Shown here: positions 1-8,711 of the stretch, in pieces
How positions within the stretch are numbered: position 1 is the first letter of the stretch
How the letters are laid out: the number at the start of each line of letters is the position of its first letter
From: Caldilineaceae bacterium
Lineage (GTDB): Bacteria > Chloroflexota > Anaerolineae > Caldilineales > Caldilineaceae
Assembly (NCBI GenBank): GCA_022823185.1
Contig: JAJDXQ010000020.1
Location: 186,001-250,000 of the forward strand
Direction of reading: 5' to 3'
Length of the DNA: 64,000 bases
Program-made: the position numbers and the translations under genes
Notes under the pieces: generated by a model
What the model was told of the DNA's origin: nothing
Database searches by the model: none
The model's input: the letters and a program-made list of their open reading frames with translations, nothing else

Positions 1-324
1 CATCGTCGCGGCAAAGAGCGCAAAGGTAAGTTCGGCCATCGGCAAGTCGGCCAGGAGGGACACGTCGCCATCACTGTCTGTGGCAAAGCGCACCAGGCGC
101 ACCGACCGGTTGAGTTGCAGCAGCAGGGAAGCCAGTTTTGCGCTGCAGGCCGGCGTCGGCGCCGGCGTCAACGGGGTTACGGCAAAGTGCAGCCAGTCTT
201 CTCCTACGGCCAGGTAGAGATCGAACTCGTCATCCTGCTCGTCGGCGAACGCGCTGCGCCAGATCCCCTCCTCGACCGTCTCGAAGCCCCATTCGTATCG
301 GTCAAAAAACTCCGGAATGTCCAC
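1..324 (-). CDS. YbjN-like protein, C-terminus beyond window
   Basis: A minus-strand frame stays open from about 438 down to base 1 and runs out of the window. I place the start at GTG 324; GTG 384, overlapping the end of the upstream gene, is the alternative. The visible 108 residues begin VDIPEFFDRYEWGF and contain FDLYLAVGEDWLHFAVTPL followed later by LARFA-like VRLVRFATDSDGDV. This alternation of beta strands and a helix pair is what I associate with the YbjN / type III secretion chaperone-like fold, whose proteins are small cytosolic factors of unclear function. The family assignment is from pattern memory only. It follows the 92-aa gene closely and may be co-transcribed with it. Confidence 0.6.
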   Translation of the reverse strand, partial: MDIPEFFDRYEWGFETVEEGIWRSAFADEQDDEFDLYLAVGEDWLHFAVTPLTPAPTPACSAKLASLLLQLNRSVRLVRFATDSDGDVSLLADLPMAELTFALFAATM

Positions 325-370
325 TGGTTTCCCAATTGGCGGCGCGTGCGCAACAGTACGACCGTTGCCG

Positions 371-649
371 CTACCCCCGTACACGTTTGCCAAAGTGCCG
401 CAGACGGGAACGAGGATGATCGATCGCGAGCGTCACTTCCTCAGCCGTCAGTCCCGTTGCAGCCTCCAGGTCCATCATCGTGCGGAAGGAGGAGTCCGCC
501 ATTTCCATCAGCCGCTCTCGTTCAAATTCGCTCAATTTGTGACCGACGAGGGTCGCTTCCGTCTCCTCAAGAAGCATCCTCCGGCAGTCCAGACAGATCC
601 ATGCGTGCCCGATAAGAATTAGGAAATCTCTAACCCTGCCGGTTGCCAT
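371..649 (-). CDS. Small CxxC protein of unknown function
   Basis: This 92-aa protein has a good Shine-Dalgarno (GGGAGA about 8 bases before ATG 649). Near its N-terminus lies a hydrophobic stretch ending in WICLDC, so there is one CxxC pair. The rest is helical and charged, with LSEFERERLMEMA and the segment TGLTAEEVTLAIDHP, which could be a small helix-turn-helix-like unit. A single CxxC could bind metal in a dimer or act in redox chemistry; the sequence does not decide. I do not recognise the family. It sits 133 bases after lepB and just before the YbjN-like gene on the same strand. Confidence 0.55.
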   Translation of the reverse strand: MATGRVRDFLILIGHAWICLDCRRMLLEETEATLVGHKLSEFERERLMEMADSSFRTMMDLEAATGLTAEEVTLAIDHPRSRLRHFGKRVRG

Positions 650-782
650 TCGAATTCTCCCGGTTCGTCCTTCGAACTTCCTGTTCTTTTTGACGTGGCA
701 GTAACGATGTACTCCCCGACCAACCGGGAATTGCCGCTTGCTTCGAAACGACCCGACACTTCTCGGCTAGAGTCCGAGGGAA

Positions 783-1595
783 CTACTGCGCTGGCTCCAT
801 CGCCGGTCCCAATTCGATGGCTGCGTGTTCCACAAGGCCCGCTGTATCGACCGGCCAAATGGCCAGCCACGCTTTGCCAATGACAAACTCCTGAGAGAGC
901 TGGCCCCACGTGCGCGTATCAGAGGACGAAGGGCGGTTGTCGCCCAAGACATACAGGAACCCGGGCTCAACAGTCTGAGAAGAAATATCCCGCGCAATCG
1001 GAATCTGTTCATACGGTTCATCGACCTCCAAACCGTTCACGAACACAACCCCTTCCTGAATCTCAACCGTGTCCCCGGGCAAGCCAATAACCCGCTTAAT
1101 GTAATCTTGCGACGGATCATTGGGATAGTGGAAAACGATCACATCCCCACGTTTGTACTCCCCCAAACGGTAGGCCAGCTTATTCACCAGCAGATACTGA
1201 CCGTGGTGAAAGTTCGGCTCCATCGACTGGCCTTCGATCCGATAGTTCTGTACCAGACTGCGGATGACCAGAAAGATGAGGACGGCAAGGATCACCGTCT
1301 CCAGTGTTTCCCGCAAGAGCAAACCGAACCCCGCACTCCCTTCCTCCGAGGGATCGCCCGCGGCTACCGCCTGACTCTCACCAACTGGCATGGCGCTTCC
1401 TGCGGGGACGGCAGTGGCCATGGCATTGGGGCCGGGCAGACTCCCTTCAGAACTTCGCTCAATTGCAGGCCGGGGTGGCAGTGTGTCTGGGAACGGGAGA
1501 TCCCTCTCAGGAACTCGATCCGCGCTGGAATCACCTTGGACCGGCAGATCGGAATCGGTCTCAAGCGTGTCAGAGGTGCTCTTGTCGGGGCGCAA
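783..1595 (-). CDS. lepB: Signal peptidase I
   Basis: This enzyme cleaves signal peptides from exported proteins at the outer face of the cytoplasmic membrane. The 270-aa protein has a hydrophobic anchor at about residues 98-114. The serine-containing motif EGQSMEP (catalytic Ser124) follows, then YIKRVIGLPGD with the general-base Lys167, and the conserved GDNRPSSSDTR box near 208-218. The first 85 residues are a Pro/Ser/Asp-rich cytoplasmic extension without hydrophobic segments. This is longer than in typical type I enzymes, and later methionines (59, 69) are possible starts. Only one membrane anchor is visible, the Gram-positive-like layout. A sigma70-type promoter lies 60 bases upstream. 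Confidence 0.95.
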   Translation of the reverse strand: MRPDKSTSDTLETDSDLPVQGDSSADRVPERDLPFPDTLPPRPAIERSSEGSLPGPNAMATAVPAGSAMPVGESQAVAAGDPSEEGSAGFGLLLRETLETVILAVLIFLVIRSLVQNYRIEGQSMEPNFHHGQYLLVNKLAYRLGEYKRGDVIVFHYPNDPSQDYIKRVIGLPGDTVEIQEGVVFVNGLEVDEPYEQIPIARDISSQTVEPGFLYVLGDNRPSSSDTRTWGQLSQEFVIGKAWLAIWPVDTAGLVEHAAIELGPAMEPAQ

Positions 1596-1623
1596 TGGTT
1601 TGGGTCCGGTTTCCTTAGGGCAA

Positions 1624-1642
1624 GTGCCCTGCTCCAGGGCAC
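1624..1642 (-). promoter_or_regulatory. Hairpin at the 5' end of the lepB leader
   Basis: A perfect 8-bp inverted repeat (GTGCCCTG / CAGGGCAC) with a 3-base loop lies between the lepB -10 box and its start codon. It would form at the very 5' end of the transcript, where such hairpins can protect mRNA. There is no U-tract, so it is not a terminator. Confidence 0.45.
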
Positions 1643-1654
1643 GTCATCATACAA

Positions 1655-1684
1655 ATTATATCACTCGACACATAAGGGCGGCAA
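1655..1684 (-). promoter_or_regulatory. Predicted sigma70-type promoter of lepB
   Basis: The minus strand has TTGCCG (bases 1684-1679), an 18-bp spacer and a perfect TATAAT (1660-1655). This implies a leader of about 50 bases before the ATG at 1595. Confidence 0.6.
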
Positions 1685-2206
1685 TCAGGTATGGAATACG
1701 CCTGTGAATGAGCGCGACTCCAGTGTAACGACGGGGCGGGGATTGGATATTCTTGATGTGAAACAGTGGGTGGCGGGCGTCCTCCTAACGAGAATTCTGA
1801 GGCCGCCTTCAAAGGTTACGCCCTGTTTCACTGCGGATATTCACTGTCTTTCCTCCCAAATCAACCGATTTATCCCAAATCAATAACCCAATTATCCCAA
1901 ACTGGCCCGCAAACGCGCTGGCACGGGCAGACTGAGCCCTGAGTTTTCCCCATCCATCAGACCCCGCTCAGCATTCCGGGCTGAAGGACGCCCTCTTACG
2001 CTCTCGCGGCGGGCGCAAAGAACTGGCAATGCCACGTCGAAATTACTCGCCGCGACCGTGGGCTTTCCGCGTCACCCCGGGTACGCCGACGAACCAATTG
2101 CGCACGCGCAAACGCCGACTCGCAGCGCGGGCACGGTTCATCACGCCTCGCCATCTTATGTCCACGTGAGCGCGACATGCATACGAGCGGGCCCGGCTGT
2201 TGGCCG
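1685..2206. other. Intergenic stretch, no convincing gene
   Basis: Between the lepB promoter and the end of the AlbA_2/GHKL gene I see no RNA gene, repeat or long protein-like frame. One short CxxC frame at 1996-2154 (minus) is listed separately with low confidence. Confidence 0.5.
1996..2154 (-). CDS. Possible tiny zinc-ribbon-like ORF
   Basis: This 52-residue frame begins MARRDEPCPRCESAF and ends with an HC pair (STWHCQFFAPAARA). The C-P-R-C knuckle is typical of zinc ribbons, but the second pair is H-C rather than C-x2-C. The rest is Arg-rich and composition-driven, and there is no strong Shine-Dalgarno. It could equally be chance. Confidence 0.2.
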   Translation of the reverse strand: MARRDEPCPRCESAFARAQLVRRRTRGDAESPRSRRVISTWHCQFFAPAARA

Positions 2207-3646
2207 CTACCTGAGAATATAGCGAGTGCCCCGTTTGTCTCCTATCTTCAGGAGCAGCCTTTTGTTGACCAAATCGACCAGGTCCAGGCGCAAAGTTTCC
2301 GCGCCGACGTGCGTACACAACTGCCGGTAATCCCGATTGCTGATGCTGCCGTTCGCCTGCACATACTGCATCGCCTTGAGCTGGCGCTCGTTCATGTGCT
2401 GTTCCCATTCAGGGATTATCTTGTCCAGGTCCTTGCGATTCTGTAGAGTCACCGTGAATCGATGGCTCTTGGCGTCAAAGAGCGGCGGCGGGTGGCCCGC
2501 GGCAACCATGTCCTCTATCATGCGGTCAACGCCGAGGCCGAGCTCCTCAATGTAGCCCCACTGGTAGAGCCCGTTCACGAGGCGGGGGTTTCTGCTATAG
2601 TGCTCCTCAACGATGTTGTCGATGGTAATGTATGCCGGCAAGCCGCCGGGACTCACGATCTCCAGGCTGTCCGGGCGCATGTGGACCTCGATGCTGCTGC
2701 CGCGCAGGCGATAGTCGCGGTGGCAAACGGCATTGACCAGCGCTTCACGCACGGCGAAAGGGGGATACTCCGTCTGATCTTCCCGCTGCAGCCCCTTTAC
2801 CACCGCTTTCTTGCCCATCTCCTCCCAGATGATGCGCCAGCCCCGCTCGACAATTCGAGCCAGTGGTCCTGTGATCTCTTCGCGGCGGCCGTAGCCGAAG
2901 GAGCTTCCTTCACCGCCCAACAAAACGGATACTTCTGCGCTGTCCGCTTCGGCAAGCCGCGCCCTCTCCCCGGTCCTTATTGCCGCTGGGCTGTCGTCAA
3001 ACTTGACAAAGACCGCTCTGCTATGGGGAAGAAACAGCTGCGGCTCGCGGCCAAACAGGAGCATCCCGCTAACCGTCGGCGTCCCGCCCGCGCTGATCGC
3101 GCCAATCTGCTGCAGCAACCTGTCCTTCGGCAACAGGGTTCCATGCGGGCTGCGCTGCTGCCTCTTCTCGAGATACTCATCAATTACGTCCTCGTCCAGG
3201 TCCGTCCTCGCGGCCCCTGGAACCTCTTCGGTCTCGAACTCCCCCATCGAACGATTCCCTACCAACGTCTCCAACTCCGACGGGCTGAGCGGTCGATTCT
3301 CCCCGCCGCGGCGAACCAGGGCGCGGCCGTCGCTCAGAATATGCAGCTCGCTGCTGCGATCAACGCGCAACAGGATCACAGGCCCGCCCTGAGTCTCTTC
3401 ATGCTGCCATGCTGTGCGCATGGGGGGACGGCACAGCGCCAGCGCGGCCTGCAGCGCGCCCTCCGCCTCCTCTCCAACGAGGCGGTCGCCAAAGCGGCCA
3501 TCTGAGTCGACCCCCAATACAACAGTTCCGCCTTCACCATTGGCGAAGGCGACGAGAGTTTCCGCAAGCGAATCCGGATTGAGGCTTGGCAAAAAAGCCT
3601 GTCTTGGACCGGGGCCGCGGCCCAACAACGAACGCAGTTCGGTCAT
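2207..3646 (-). CDS. AlbA_2 (Schlafen-like) domain / GHKL-type regulator
   Basis: This 479-aa protein starts with an AlbA_2-type putative DNA-binding domain at about residues 16-115 (NGEGGTVVLGVDSDG). A middle region follows, then a RecG-like/HATPase_c_4 domain at about 285-395 with the N-box EALVNAVCHRDY (301-312) and ELGLGVDRM. A winged-helix-like end follows (NGSISNRDYRQL). Such proteins are often annotated as transcriptional regulators or RecG-like ATP-binding proteins; some family members belong to defence loci. It begins only 18 bases after the gyrA stop on the same strand, so the two are probably co-transcribed. The actual role is unknown; the domain order is clear. Confidence 0.8.
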   Translation of the reverse strand: MTELRSLLGRGPGPRQAFLPSLNPDSLAETLVAFANGEGGTVVLGVDSDGRFGDRLVGEEAEGALQAALALCRPPMRTAWQHEETQGGPVILLRVDRSSELHILSDGRALVRRGGENRPLSPSELETLVGNRSMGEFETEEVPGAARTDLDEDVIDEYLEKRQQRSPHGTLLPKDRLLQQIGAISAGGTPTVSGMLLFGREPQLFLPHSRAVFVKFDDSPAAIRTGERARLAEADSAEVSVLLGGEGSSFGYGRREEITGPLARIVERGWRIIWEEMGKKAVVKGLQREDQTEYPPFAVREALVNAVCHRDYRLRGSSIEVHMRPDSLEIVSPGGLPAYITIDNIVEEHYSRNPRLVNGLYQWGYIEELGLGVDRMIEDMVAAGHPPPLFDAKSHRFTVTLQNRKDLDKIIPEWEQHMNERQLKAMQYVQANGSISNRDYRQLCTHVGAETLRLDLVDLVNKRLLLKIGDKRGTRYILR

Positions 3647-3664
3647 AGGTGGACGCCCCTCCTT

Positions 3665-6295
3665 TTAGCTGGCCGCTGCGGCCGGCGCGGAACCGACCAC
3701 GGATTCAACCGCTCCCTCTTCATCCACTTCTGTCCCATCAACCTTACGGATCAGGTCCTCATGTCTCAGCACCGCCAGGGCCGCGACCGTATCCCCTTCG
3801 TCAAGATTGACGATCCTCACGCCGCGCGCGGGACGCCCGATACGGCTGATTCCGGACACGGCAGTGCGCAACACGATGCCATTGCCGGTTATCACGGTGA
3901 TCTGGTCCTTATCCGTGACAACCCGTGCGTCGATGATCGGTCCCACATCGTCGAGCCGCCTGTGATCCGTCGACCACACGCCTTGGGTATAACGGTTCTT
4001 GCGCGGGTATTCGTCAAGCCACACCCGCTTGCCGCACCCCAACTCGTGCAGGACAAATAGATCCGCTCCCGGCCGGACCACATCGAACCCCGTCACCAGG
4101 TCGTCGTCGATCAACTTCATCGCCCAGACACCGGCCGCAGTCCGCCCCATGGCCCGCACCTGGTCCTCCCGCATCCGCAGCGCCTTGCCGCCGCGTGTGA
4201 CGACGATGAACTCCTGATCGCCATTCGTCAACTGGGCCCACTCAAGCGAGTCATCCTGGTCCAGGTTCATCGCGATGACGCCGGTCGTCCTGACATTGGC
4301 AAACGCAGACGCCTTGACGCGTTTAATGCGGGCTTTGCGGGTCAGTAGCGTTATGTATGACGCCTGCTCAAAATCAGCCAGGGTCAACATTGTCGTCACC
4401 TGCTCATCGTGCTGCAGCGTGAGAATGTTGGCGATGTGGGCTCCCTTGGAGGTCCGGCTGCCCTCGGGCAATTCAAAGACGCGGCTGCTGTAGACCCTGC
4501 CCTTATTGGTGAAGAAGAGGATGTGGTCAAGCGTGCGCGCGAAGCGCAGGTCCATTACCTCGTCCTCGCCTCGCGTCGTCATCCCGATTACGCCCCGGCC
4601 GCCCCGACCCTGCGCACGGAAAGTATCGGCTTCCATCCGCTTGATATAGGCGTTGGCGCTGAAACTGATCAACATGTTCTCCTGCGGGATCAGGTCCTCA
4701 TCGCTGAAATCGCCGCTCACATGATGGACAATCCCGGTCCGCCTCTCGTCTCCGTACTTCTCCTTCATCTCGACGATGTCTTCGCGAATCAGGCCGCGAA
4801 TTTTTGGCGGATTGGCCAGCAGATCCTCCAGATAGGCGATGCGGGCCATCACTTCCTGGTACTCGTCCTCGATCCGCTGCCGTTCCAGCGCGGCCAGCCG
4901 CCTCAACTGCAAGTCCAGGATGGCCTGGGCCTGGACCACGCTCAGGCTGAACCGCGCAACGAGCTGATTGCGCGCGTCTTCGGCGCTGGCTGCATTGCGG
5001 ATGGTTTCAATCACTTCATCCAGGAACTGGAGAGCGATGCGCAGCCCCTCCAAGACATGGGCCCGCTCCCGCTGTTTTGTCAGATCATACTCAGTGCGCC
5101 GCGTAATGACCTCGAAACGATGGTCGATGTAGATCAACAGGGCCCGGCGCAAGCCCAAAGTCACCGGTCGGCCATTCACCAGCGAAAGCGCGTTCACGCT
5201 GAAGGTGGACTGCAGCGGCGTGAATTTGAAGAGCCTGTTCTGCTCCTTTCGCGGCGAGGCGCCCCGCTTCAGCTCTATGACGATACGCATCCCGCGTCTG
5301 TCGCTCTCGTCGCGCAGATCGCTGATGCTGTCCAGGCGGCCGGAGCGGGCCAGCTCCGCGATGCGCTCCAATAGCGTTGTCTTATTGACCTGGTAGGGGA
5401 TTTCGCTGACGATGATTCGAAAGCGCCCGTTGTTCGTCTCCTCTACCTCCGTGCGCGAGCGCACAAGCACACGCCCCCGCCCTGTCGCAAAGGCGTGCCT
5501 GATCCCCTCCGTCCCCAGGATTTCGCCGCCTGTGGGGAAATCCGGGCCCTTCACCATTTCCATCAACTCTTCCAGGCCGATCTGTTCACGCCGCTCCCAG
5601 TTATCTATGACGTAGGCAACCGCATCGCAAATCTCACTTAAATTGTGCGGGGGGATATTCGTGGCCATGCCCACCGCAATTCCGCTTGATCCGTTGACAA
5701 GCATATTGGGGAGTTTGCCCGGCAGGACCAACGGCTCTTCCATGCTGTCATCGAAATTCGGTCCCCAGTCCACCGTATCCATTTCGATATCCTGGAGAAG
5801 CATTTCGGTCAACTGCGCCAGCTTGGCCTCTGTGTACCGCATGGCTGCGGGGCTGTCACCGTCAATCGACCCGAAATTCCCCTGGCCGTCCACAAGCGGA
5901 TACCGCAGACTGAACTCCTGCGCCATGCGCGCCAGCGCGTCATAAACTGCCTGGTCGTTGTGGGGATGATACTTGCCCAATACTTCACCCACGATACGCG
6001 CCGACTTTTTGTATGATGAATTCGCGCGCAGGCCCATGTCATGCATGGCATAGAGAATGCGCCGGTGAACCGGTTTCAGGCCATCGCGGGCGTCGGGCAG
6101 AGCCCGCGCGACAATCACGCTGACCGCATAATCCAAAAAGGCGGTGCGCATCTCATCTTCTATCGATACTTCCTCGACGCTTTGGGCAAACAGGCCGTTG
6201 CCGTTTGCTCCGTTGTGCGAGGGAAGGTCCGCCGGCAGACCGCCCATGCCGTCCTCGCCAGGGGTTGCGCCGTCTATGCCGTTTGGCTCACTCAT
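3665..6295 (-). CDS. gyrA: DNA gyrase subunit A
   Basis: GyrA is the DNA cleavage-religation subunit that introduces negative supercoils together with GyrB. The 876-aa protein carries the breakage-reunion domain with the catalytic tyrosine in [11 protein letters not shown] (Tyr154), the tower and coiled-coil regions, and a C-terminal beta-pinwheel. The GyrA-box-like QGRGGRG favours gyrase over topoisomerase IV. About 33 extra acidic/Gly-rich residues precede the usual start. The quinolone-determining loop reads [10 protein letters not shown], so the positions equal to E. coli Gly81 and Ser83 are Asn113 and Gln115. The AlbA_2/GHKL gene follows in the same transcription unit. gyrB is not in the window. 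Confidence 0.97.
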   Translation of the reverse strand: MSEPNGIDGATPGEDGMGGLPADLPSHNGANGNGLFAQSVEEVSIEDEMRTAFLDYAVSVIVARALPDARDGLKPVHRRILYAMHDMGLRANSSYKKSARIVGEVLGKYHPHNDQAVYDALARMAQEFSLRYPLVDGQGNFGSIDGDSPAAMRYTEAKLAQLTEMLLQDIEMDTVDWGPNFDDSMEEPLVLPGKLPNMLVNGSSGIAVGMATNIPPHNLSEICDAVAYVIDNWERREQIGLEELMEMVKGPDFPTGGEILGTEGIRHAFATGRGRVLVRSRTEVEETNNGRFRIIVSEIPYQVNKTTLLERIAELARSGRLDSISDLRDESDRRGMRIVIELKRGASPRKEQNRLFKFTPLQSTFSVNALSLVNGRPVTLGLRRALLIYIDHRFEVITRRTEYDLTKQRERAHVLEGLRIALQFLDEVIETIRNAASAEDARNQLVARFSLSVVQAQAILDLQLRRLAALERQRIEDEYQEVMARIAYLEDLLANPPKIRGLIREDIVEMKEKYGDERRTGIVHHVSGDFSDEDLIPQENMLISFSANAYIKRMEADTFRAQGRGGRGVIGMTTRGEDEVMDLRFARTLDHILFFTNKGRVYSSRVFELPEGSRTSKGAHIANILTLQHDEQVTTMLTLADFEQASYITLLTRKARIKRVKASAFANVRTTGVIAMNLDQDDSLEWAQLTNGDQEFIVVTRGGKALRMREDQVRAMGRTAAGVWAMKLIDDDLVTGFDVVRPGADLFVLHELGCGKRVWLDEYPRKNRYTQGVWSTDHRRLDDVGPIIDARVVTDKDQITVITGNGIVLRTAVSGISRIGRPARGVRIVNLDEGDTVAALAVLRHEDLIRKVDGTEVDEEGAVESVVGSAPAAAAS

Positions 6296-6471
6296 TCATG
6301 TTCTCCCGCCACTATCCCGCTCCTCATTTCTTGATTCGCGGGCCATTCCGAAAGAGTTTTCGACCCAGGTCTCCGTTCCTCAAACCCGGTCTGCCGAATG
6401 GCCCTTGACCCTGACCAAACGACCTGGAAATCTGGGCAAAACGCTTGCATTTTCAGCCCGAAAAATAGGAC

Positions 6472-6501
6472 ATTATGCCAACTTCAATTATACCCGATCA
6501 A
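6472..6501 (-). promoter_or_regulatory. Predicted gyrA promoter
   Basis: The minus strand reads TTGATC (6501-6496), an 18-bp spacer, then CATAAT (6477-6472). The transcript would begin about 170 bases before the gyrA start. Confidence 0.55.
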
Positions 6502-6707
6502 CCCAAAAATGGCTAACGATTTGCGCTTTCCACCGTGCCTGCAACCCGGGCGCGAAGGGCTTTTCAGGTCGTAGCCAGCGAGCAAAAATACCTGCAGAAC
6601 TGACACCGACGAAGCGAGTTTGAGGACTGGGCTTGTCCTGCGGAAGGAGACGAAAGAGGGCGAAAAATCGGGGGCTATCGGAGTGGATCCAGGGCAACTT
6701 TCGCGCC

Positions 6708-6741
6708 AATAAGAAAACGGGCAGGGCGCGTTCCCTGCCCG
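6708..6741 (-). terminator. Rho-independent terminator of rplI
   Basis: A perfect 9-bp GC stem (6718-6726 with 6733-6741) encloses a 6-base loop. On the minus strand it is followed by TTTTCTTATT. It lies 35 bases after the rplI stop codon. Confidence 0.9.
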
Positions 6742-6775
6742 CCAATATTCCCGAATGTTTCTTCAGAAAACAGGC

Positions 6776-7375
6776 TCAGTCCGTGTCCGAATCTTCCTCT
6801 GAATCAGAGGCGTCATCGACCAGCTCGGCGACGGCCTCAGCTTCGGCCTCGGCTTCGGCCTCGGCCTGGGCCGCCGCTTCCCGGTCCTGTTCCCTCTGCT
6901 CAACGTCGGACCAGCTTTCCCCTTCGCGCGCCACGGCGACCGCAAAGGTGGCCTCCACTTCAGTCATCAGCCGTATTGTCACGTCATACAGGCCCAGTTC
7001 CCGTATTGGCGCATCCAACAGAATGCGCCTCCGGTCGACCTCGAAATCGACCGTTTCCGCCATTCGATCGGCGATGTCCGATGTCGTAATTGACCCGTAC
7101 AGGCGGTCGTTTTCGCCTGCCCGAACATTAAAGAGCAACTGCTGGTCAGCGATCACCTCCGCTTGCGCATCCGCGTTCGACCGTTCCTGCGCCCGTTTGC
7201 GGATCGCCGCCTGGCGAATGTCCTCCGCCTGCTTCAAGGCTCCCTTGGTGGCCAGGATCGCCTCCCTGCGCGGGATGAGGTAGTTGCGGGCATAGCCCCG
7301 TGCGACGACATGCACTTCGCCGGCAAGGCCCAAGGTGGGAATATCTTCAGTCAACAATACTTTCATTCGCGCCAT
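6776..7375 (-). CDS. rplI: 50S ribosomal protein L9 with acidic tail
   Basis: L9 binds 23S rRNA near the base of the L1 stalk and limits frameshifting. The N-terminal rRNA-binding domain is canonical ([29 protein letters not shown]). A connecting helix and a C-terminal domain follow to about residue 157. Residues 158-199 form an unusual Ala/Glu-rich then Asp/Ser-rich acidic tail, encoded by imprecise 12-base repeats, which lengthens L9 beyond its usual 150 or so residues. The ATG at 7366 (MKVLL) is an alternative start. Unlike many bacteria, the rpsF-ssb-rpsR genes are not beside it. Confidence 0.95.
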   Translation of the reverse strand: MARMKVLLTEDIPTLGLAGEVHVVARGYARNYLIPRREAILATKGALKQAEDIRQAAIRKRAQERSNADAQAEVIADQQLLFNVRAGENDRLYGSITTSDIADRMAETVDFEVDRRRILLDAPIRELGLYDVTIRLMTEVEATFAVAVAREGESWSDVEQREQDREAAAQAEAEAEAEAEAVAELVDDASDSEEDSDTD

Positions 7376-7745
7376 GGTTTATCGTTCCTTCTCTTCTCCA
7401 GCGGCAGTTCAGGATGAGGCGGCTTCGGCGCCTGTCAGTTGCCAGACGCCCCGTTCAGCTGTCTACACCGCTTTGCCGTACCGACCCAACAGACCGTGCC
7501 GGGCGTGATTCAGCCGCATCCCCTGTAGCAAAGCCCGCGTTTGCTTGGTAGACTACAAACACGTATTCTACACCCGCGGCGGGCAGAAGCCAAATCTCGC
7601 GGCCTGGCAGACGTATCCCATTCGGGTTGCCGGCCAGCGCGACTGCCCCCCATCGCGCAGCTTCGAGGATACCAGGCGAACCCGGTATGTAACGGCGGCA
7701 GCAGAAAGCGGAAGGGCGCGTAATGCGCAGAGTGGAGGCTGGAAG
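7376..7745. other. Divergent intergenic region rplI / response regulator
   Basis: This 370-base gap must contain both promoters. A weak plus-strand candidate is TTGCTT (7541-7546), a 17-bp spacer and TATTCT (7564-7569), about 180 bases before the regulator. The regulator frame is open upstream to 7545, but the residues there do not resemble a receiver domain. Confidence 0.35.
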
Positions 7746-8444
7746 ATGAAGCGAAAACGGGTACTGATCGTAGAGGACGAACAGGCTGTCGCCAAAGGAC
7801 TGATATACGCATTGAGAGCTGAAGGCTACGAGGTCTTCTGGGCCAGGACCGGCGCTGAAGCCATCGAACTGACCAGTCGAGAACAGCCCGACCTGATTAC
7901 GCTCGACCTGCGCCTTCCCGACCTGAGCGGTTACGACGTCTGCCGGGCGCTCCGCTCCCAGAATAACCGCCAGCCAATCCTGATGTTGACCGCCAAAGAC
8001 GAAGAGCTTGACAAGGTGCTCGGCCTCGAACTGGGGGCGGATGACTACATGGTCAAACCCTACGGCCTGCGTGAACTGGTGTCTCGGATTCGCGCGCTCT
8101 TGCGCCGCGCATACGGCGAACTGGCCGCGACCACAGAAGAGCAGGTCCAACGTTTTGAGGGACTTGAAATCGACCTGACGCGATTGGAAGTGAGGCTGGA
8201 CGGCGGCGTCGTCGACCTGACGCCGACCGAGTTCCGGCTGCTGCAGCACCTTGCCGCCCGGCCCAATATCCCTGTTACCAGGAGTGGCCTTGTGGAGGCG
8301 GTTTGGGGCTATGAAAGCGATGTCAATAGCGACCGCACTGTGGATGTCCACATCCGACATCTACGCCAAAAGATCGAGAAGGAGCCCGCCAACCCGACCC
8401 GGCTCCTGACGGTCCGCGGAATCGGGTACAAGTTTCAGGGATAG
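7746..8444 (+). CDS. OmpR/PhoB-family response regulator
   Basis: This 232-aa protein is a two-domain DNA-binding response regulator. The receiver domain (1-115) has the acidic pocket VEDE (10-12), phosphoacceptor Asp54 in ITLDLRLPDL, Thr82 in LTAKDEE and Lys104 in MVKPYG. The winged-helix domain (about 135-232) has LTPTEFRLLQHL and the recognition region SDRTVDVHIRHLRQKIE, ending VRGIGYKF. I chose ATG 7746 because the receiver fold begins there (MKRKRVLIVEDE) with a GGAGG 10 bases upstream. A triple-PDZ protein and a sensor kinase follow on the same strand, the likely partner being the kinase at 10191. Confidence 0.93.
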   Translation: MKRKRVLIVEDEQAVAKGLIYALRAEGYEVFWARTGAEAIELTSREQPDLITLDLRLPDLSGYDVCRALRSQNNRQPILMLTAKDEELDKVLGLELGADDYMVKPYGLRELVSRIRALLRRAYGELAATTEEQVQRFEGLEIDLTRLEVRLDGGVVDLTPTEFRLLQHLAARPNIPVTRSGLVEAVWGYESDVNSDRTVDVHIRHLRQKIEKEPANPTRLLTVRGIGYKFQG

Positions 8445-8611
8445 GGCGGTTTGGCCTCTCGCCATACGGCAGTTTGCGCCGTACAGCGCCCGCCAAGGTA
8501 CTTTCAAAACGGGCGCCTGCCCTGCGAAAACCGCTTCCCGCGCGACCCTGCGCTGACCGGGAAAACCACTGTGCGGCAGGCCGATCGAGGATCAATTCAT
8601 TTATTGCGAAA

Positions 8612-8648
8612 CCTTAATCCTAAGGCAACCGCCCTTTCAAACAAGGGC
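8612..8648 (+). promoter_or_regulatory. Two small inverted repeats before the PDZ gene
   Basis: CCTTA-ATCC-TAAGG (8612-8625) and GCCCTT-TCAAAC-AAGGGC (8631-8648) lie about 65-100 bases before the PDZ gene. They may be binding sites for the adjacent response regulator or simple hairpins. No good -35/-10 pair is visible between them. Confidence 0.3.
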
Positions 8649-8711
8649 GATACACTGGGGTGGAAGTCGGCTTATTTCACCAATTGTGTAGCGCAGCTAA
8701 AGGAGAAACAG

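Larger units (their letters stand above)
6296..6775. other. gyrA leader, promoter and rplI terminator region
   Basis: This 480-base gap holds the gyrA leader (about 170 bases), a promoter at 6472-6501 and the rplI terminator at 6708-6741. I see no gene in it. A second -10-like TATAAT occurs at 6487-6492 on the minus strand without a matching -35. Confidence 0.6.

Noticed and set aside
825..1886. 353-aa frame on the plus strand
   Set aside because: It runs antisense through lepB; no domain is visible.
4409..5374. 321-aa frame on the plus strand
   Set aside because: It is antisense to gyrA and its residues are a shadow of the gyrA codons.
3665..6295. Topoisomerase IV subunit A (parC)
   Set aside because: A GyrA-box-like QGRGGRG and a six-bladed-type C-terminus favour GyrA.
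7455..8360. 301-aa frame on the minus strand
   Set aside because: It is antisense to the response regulator and has no family resemblance.
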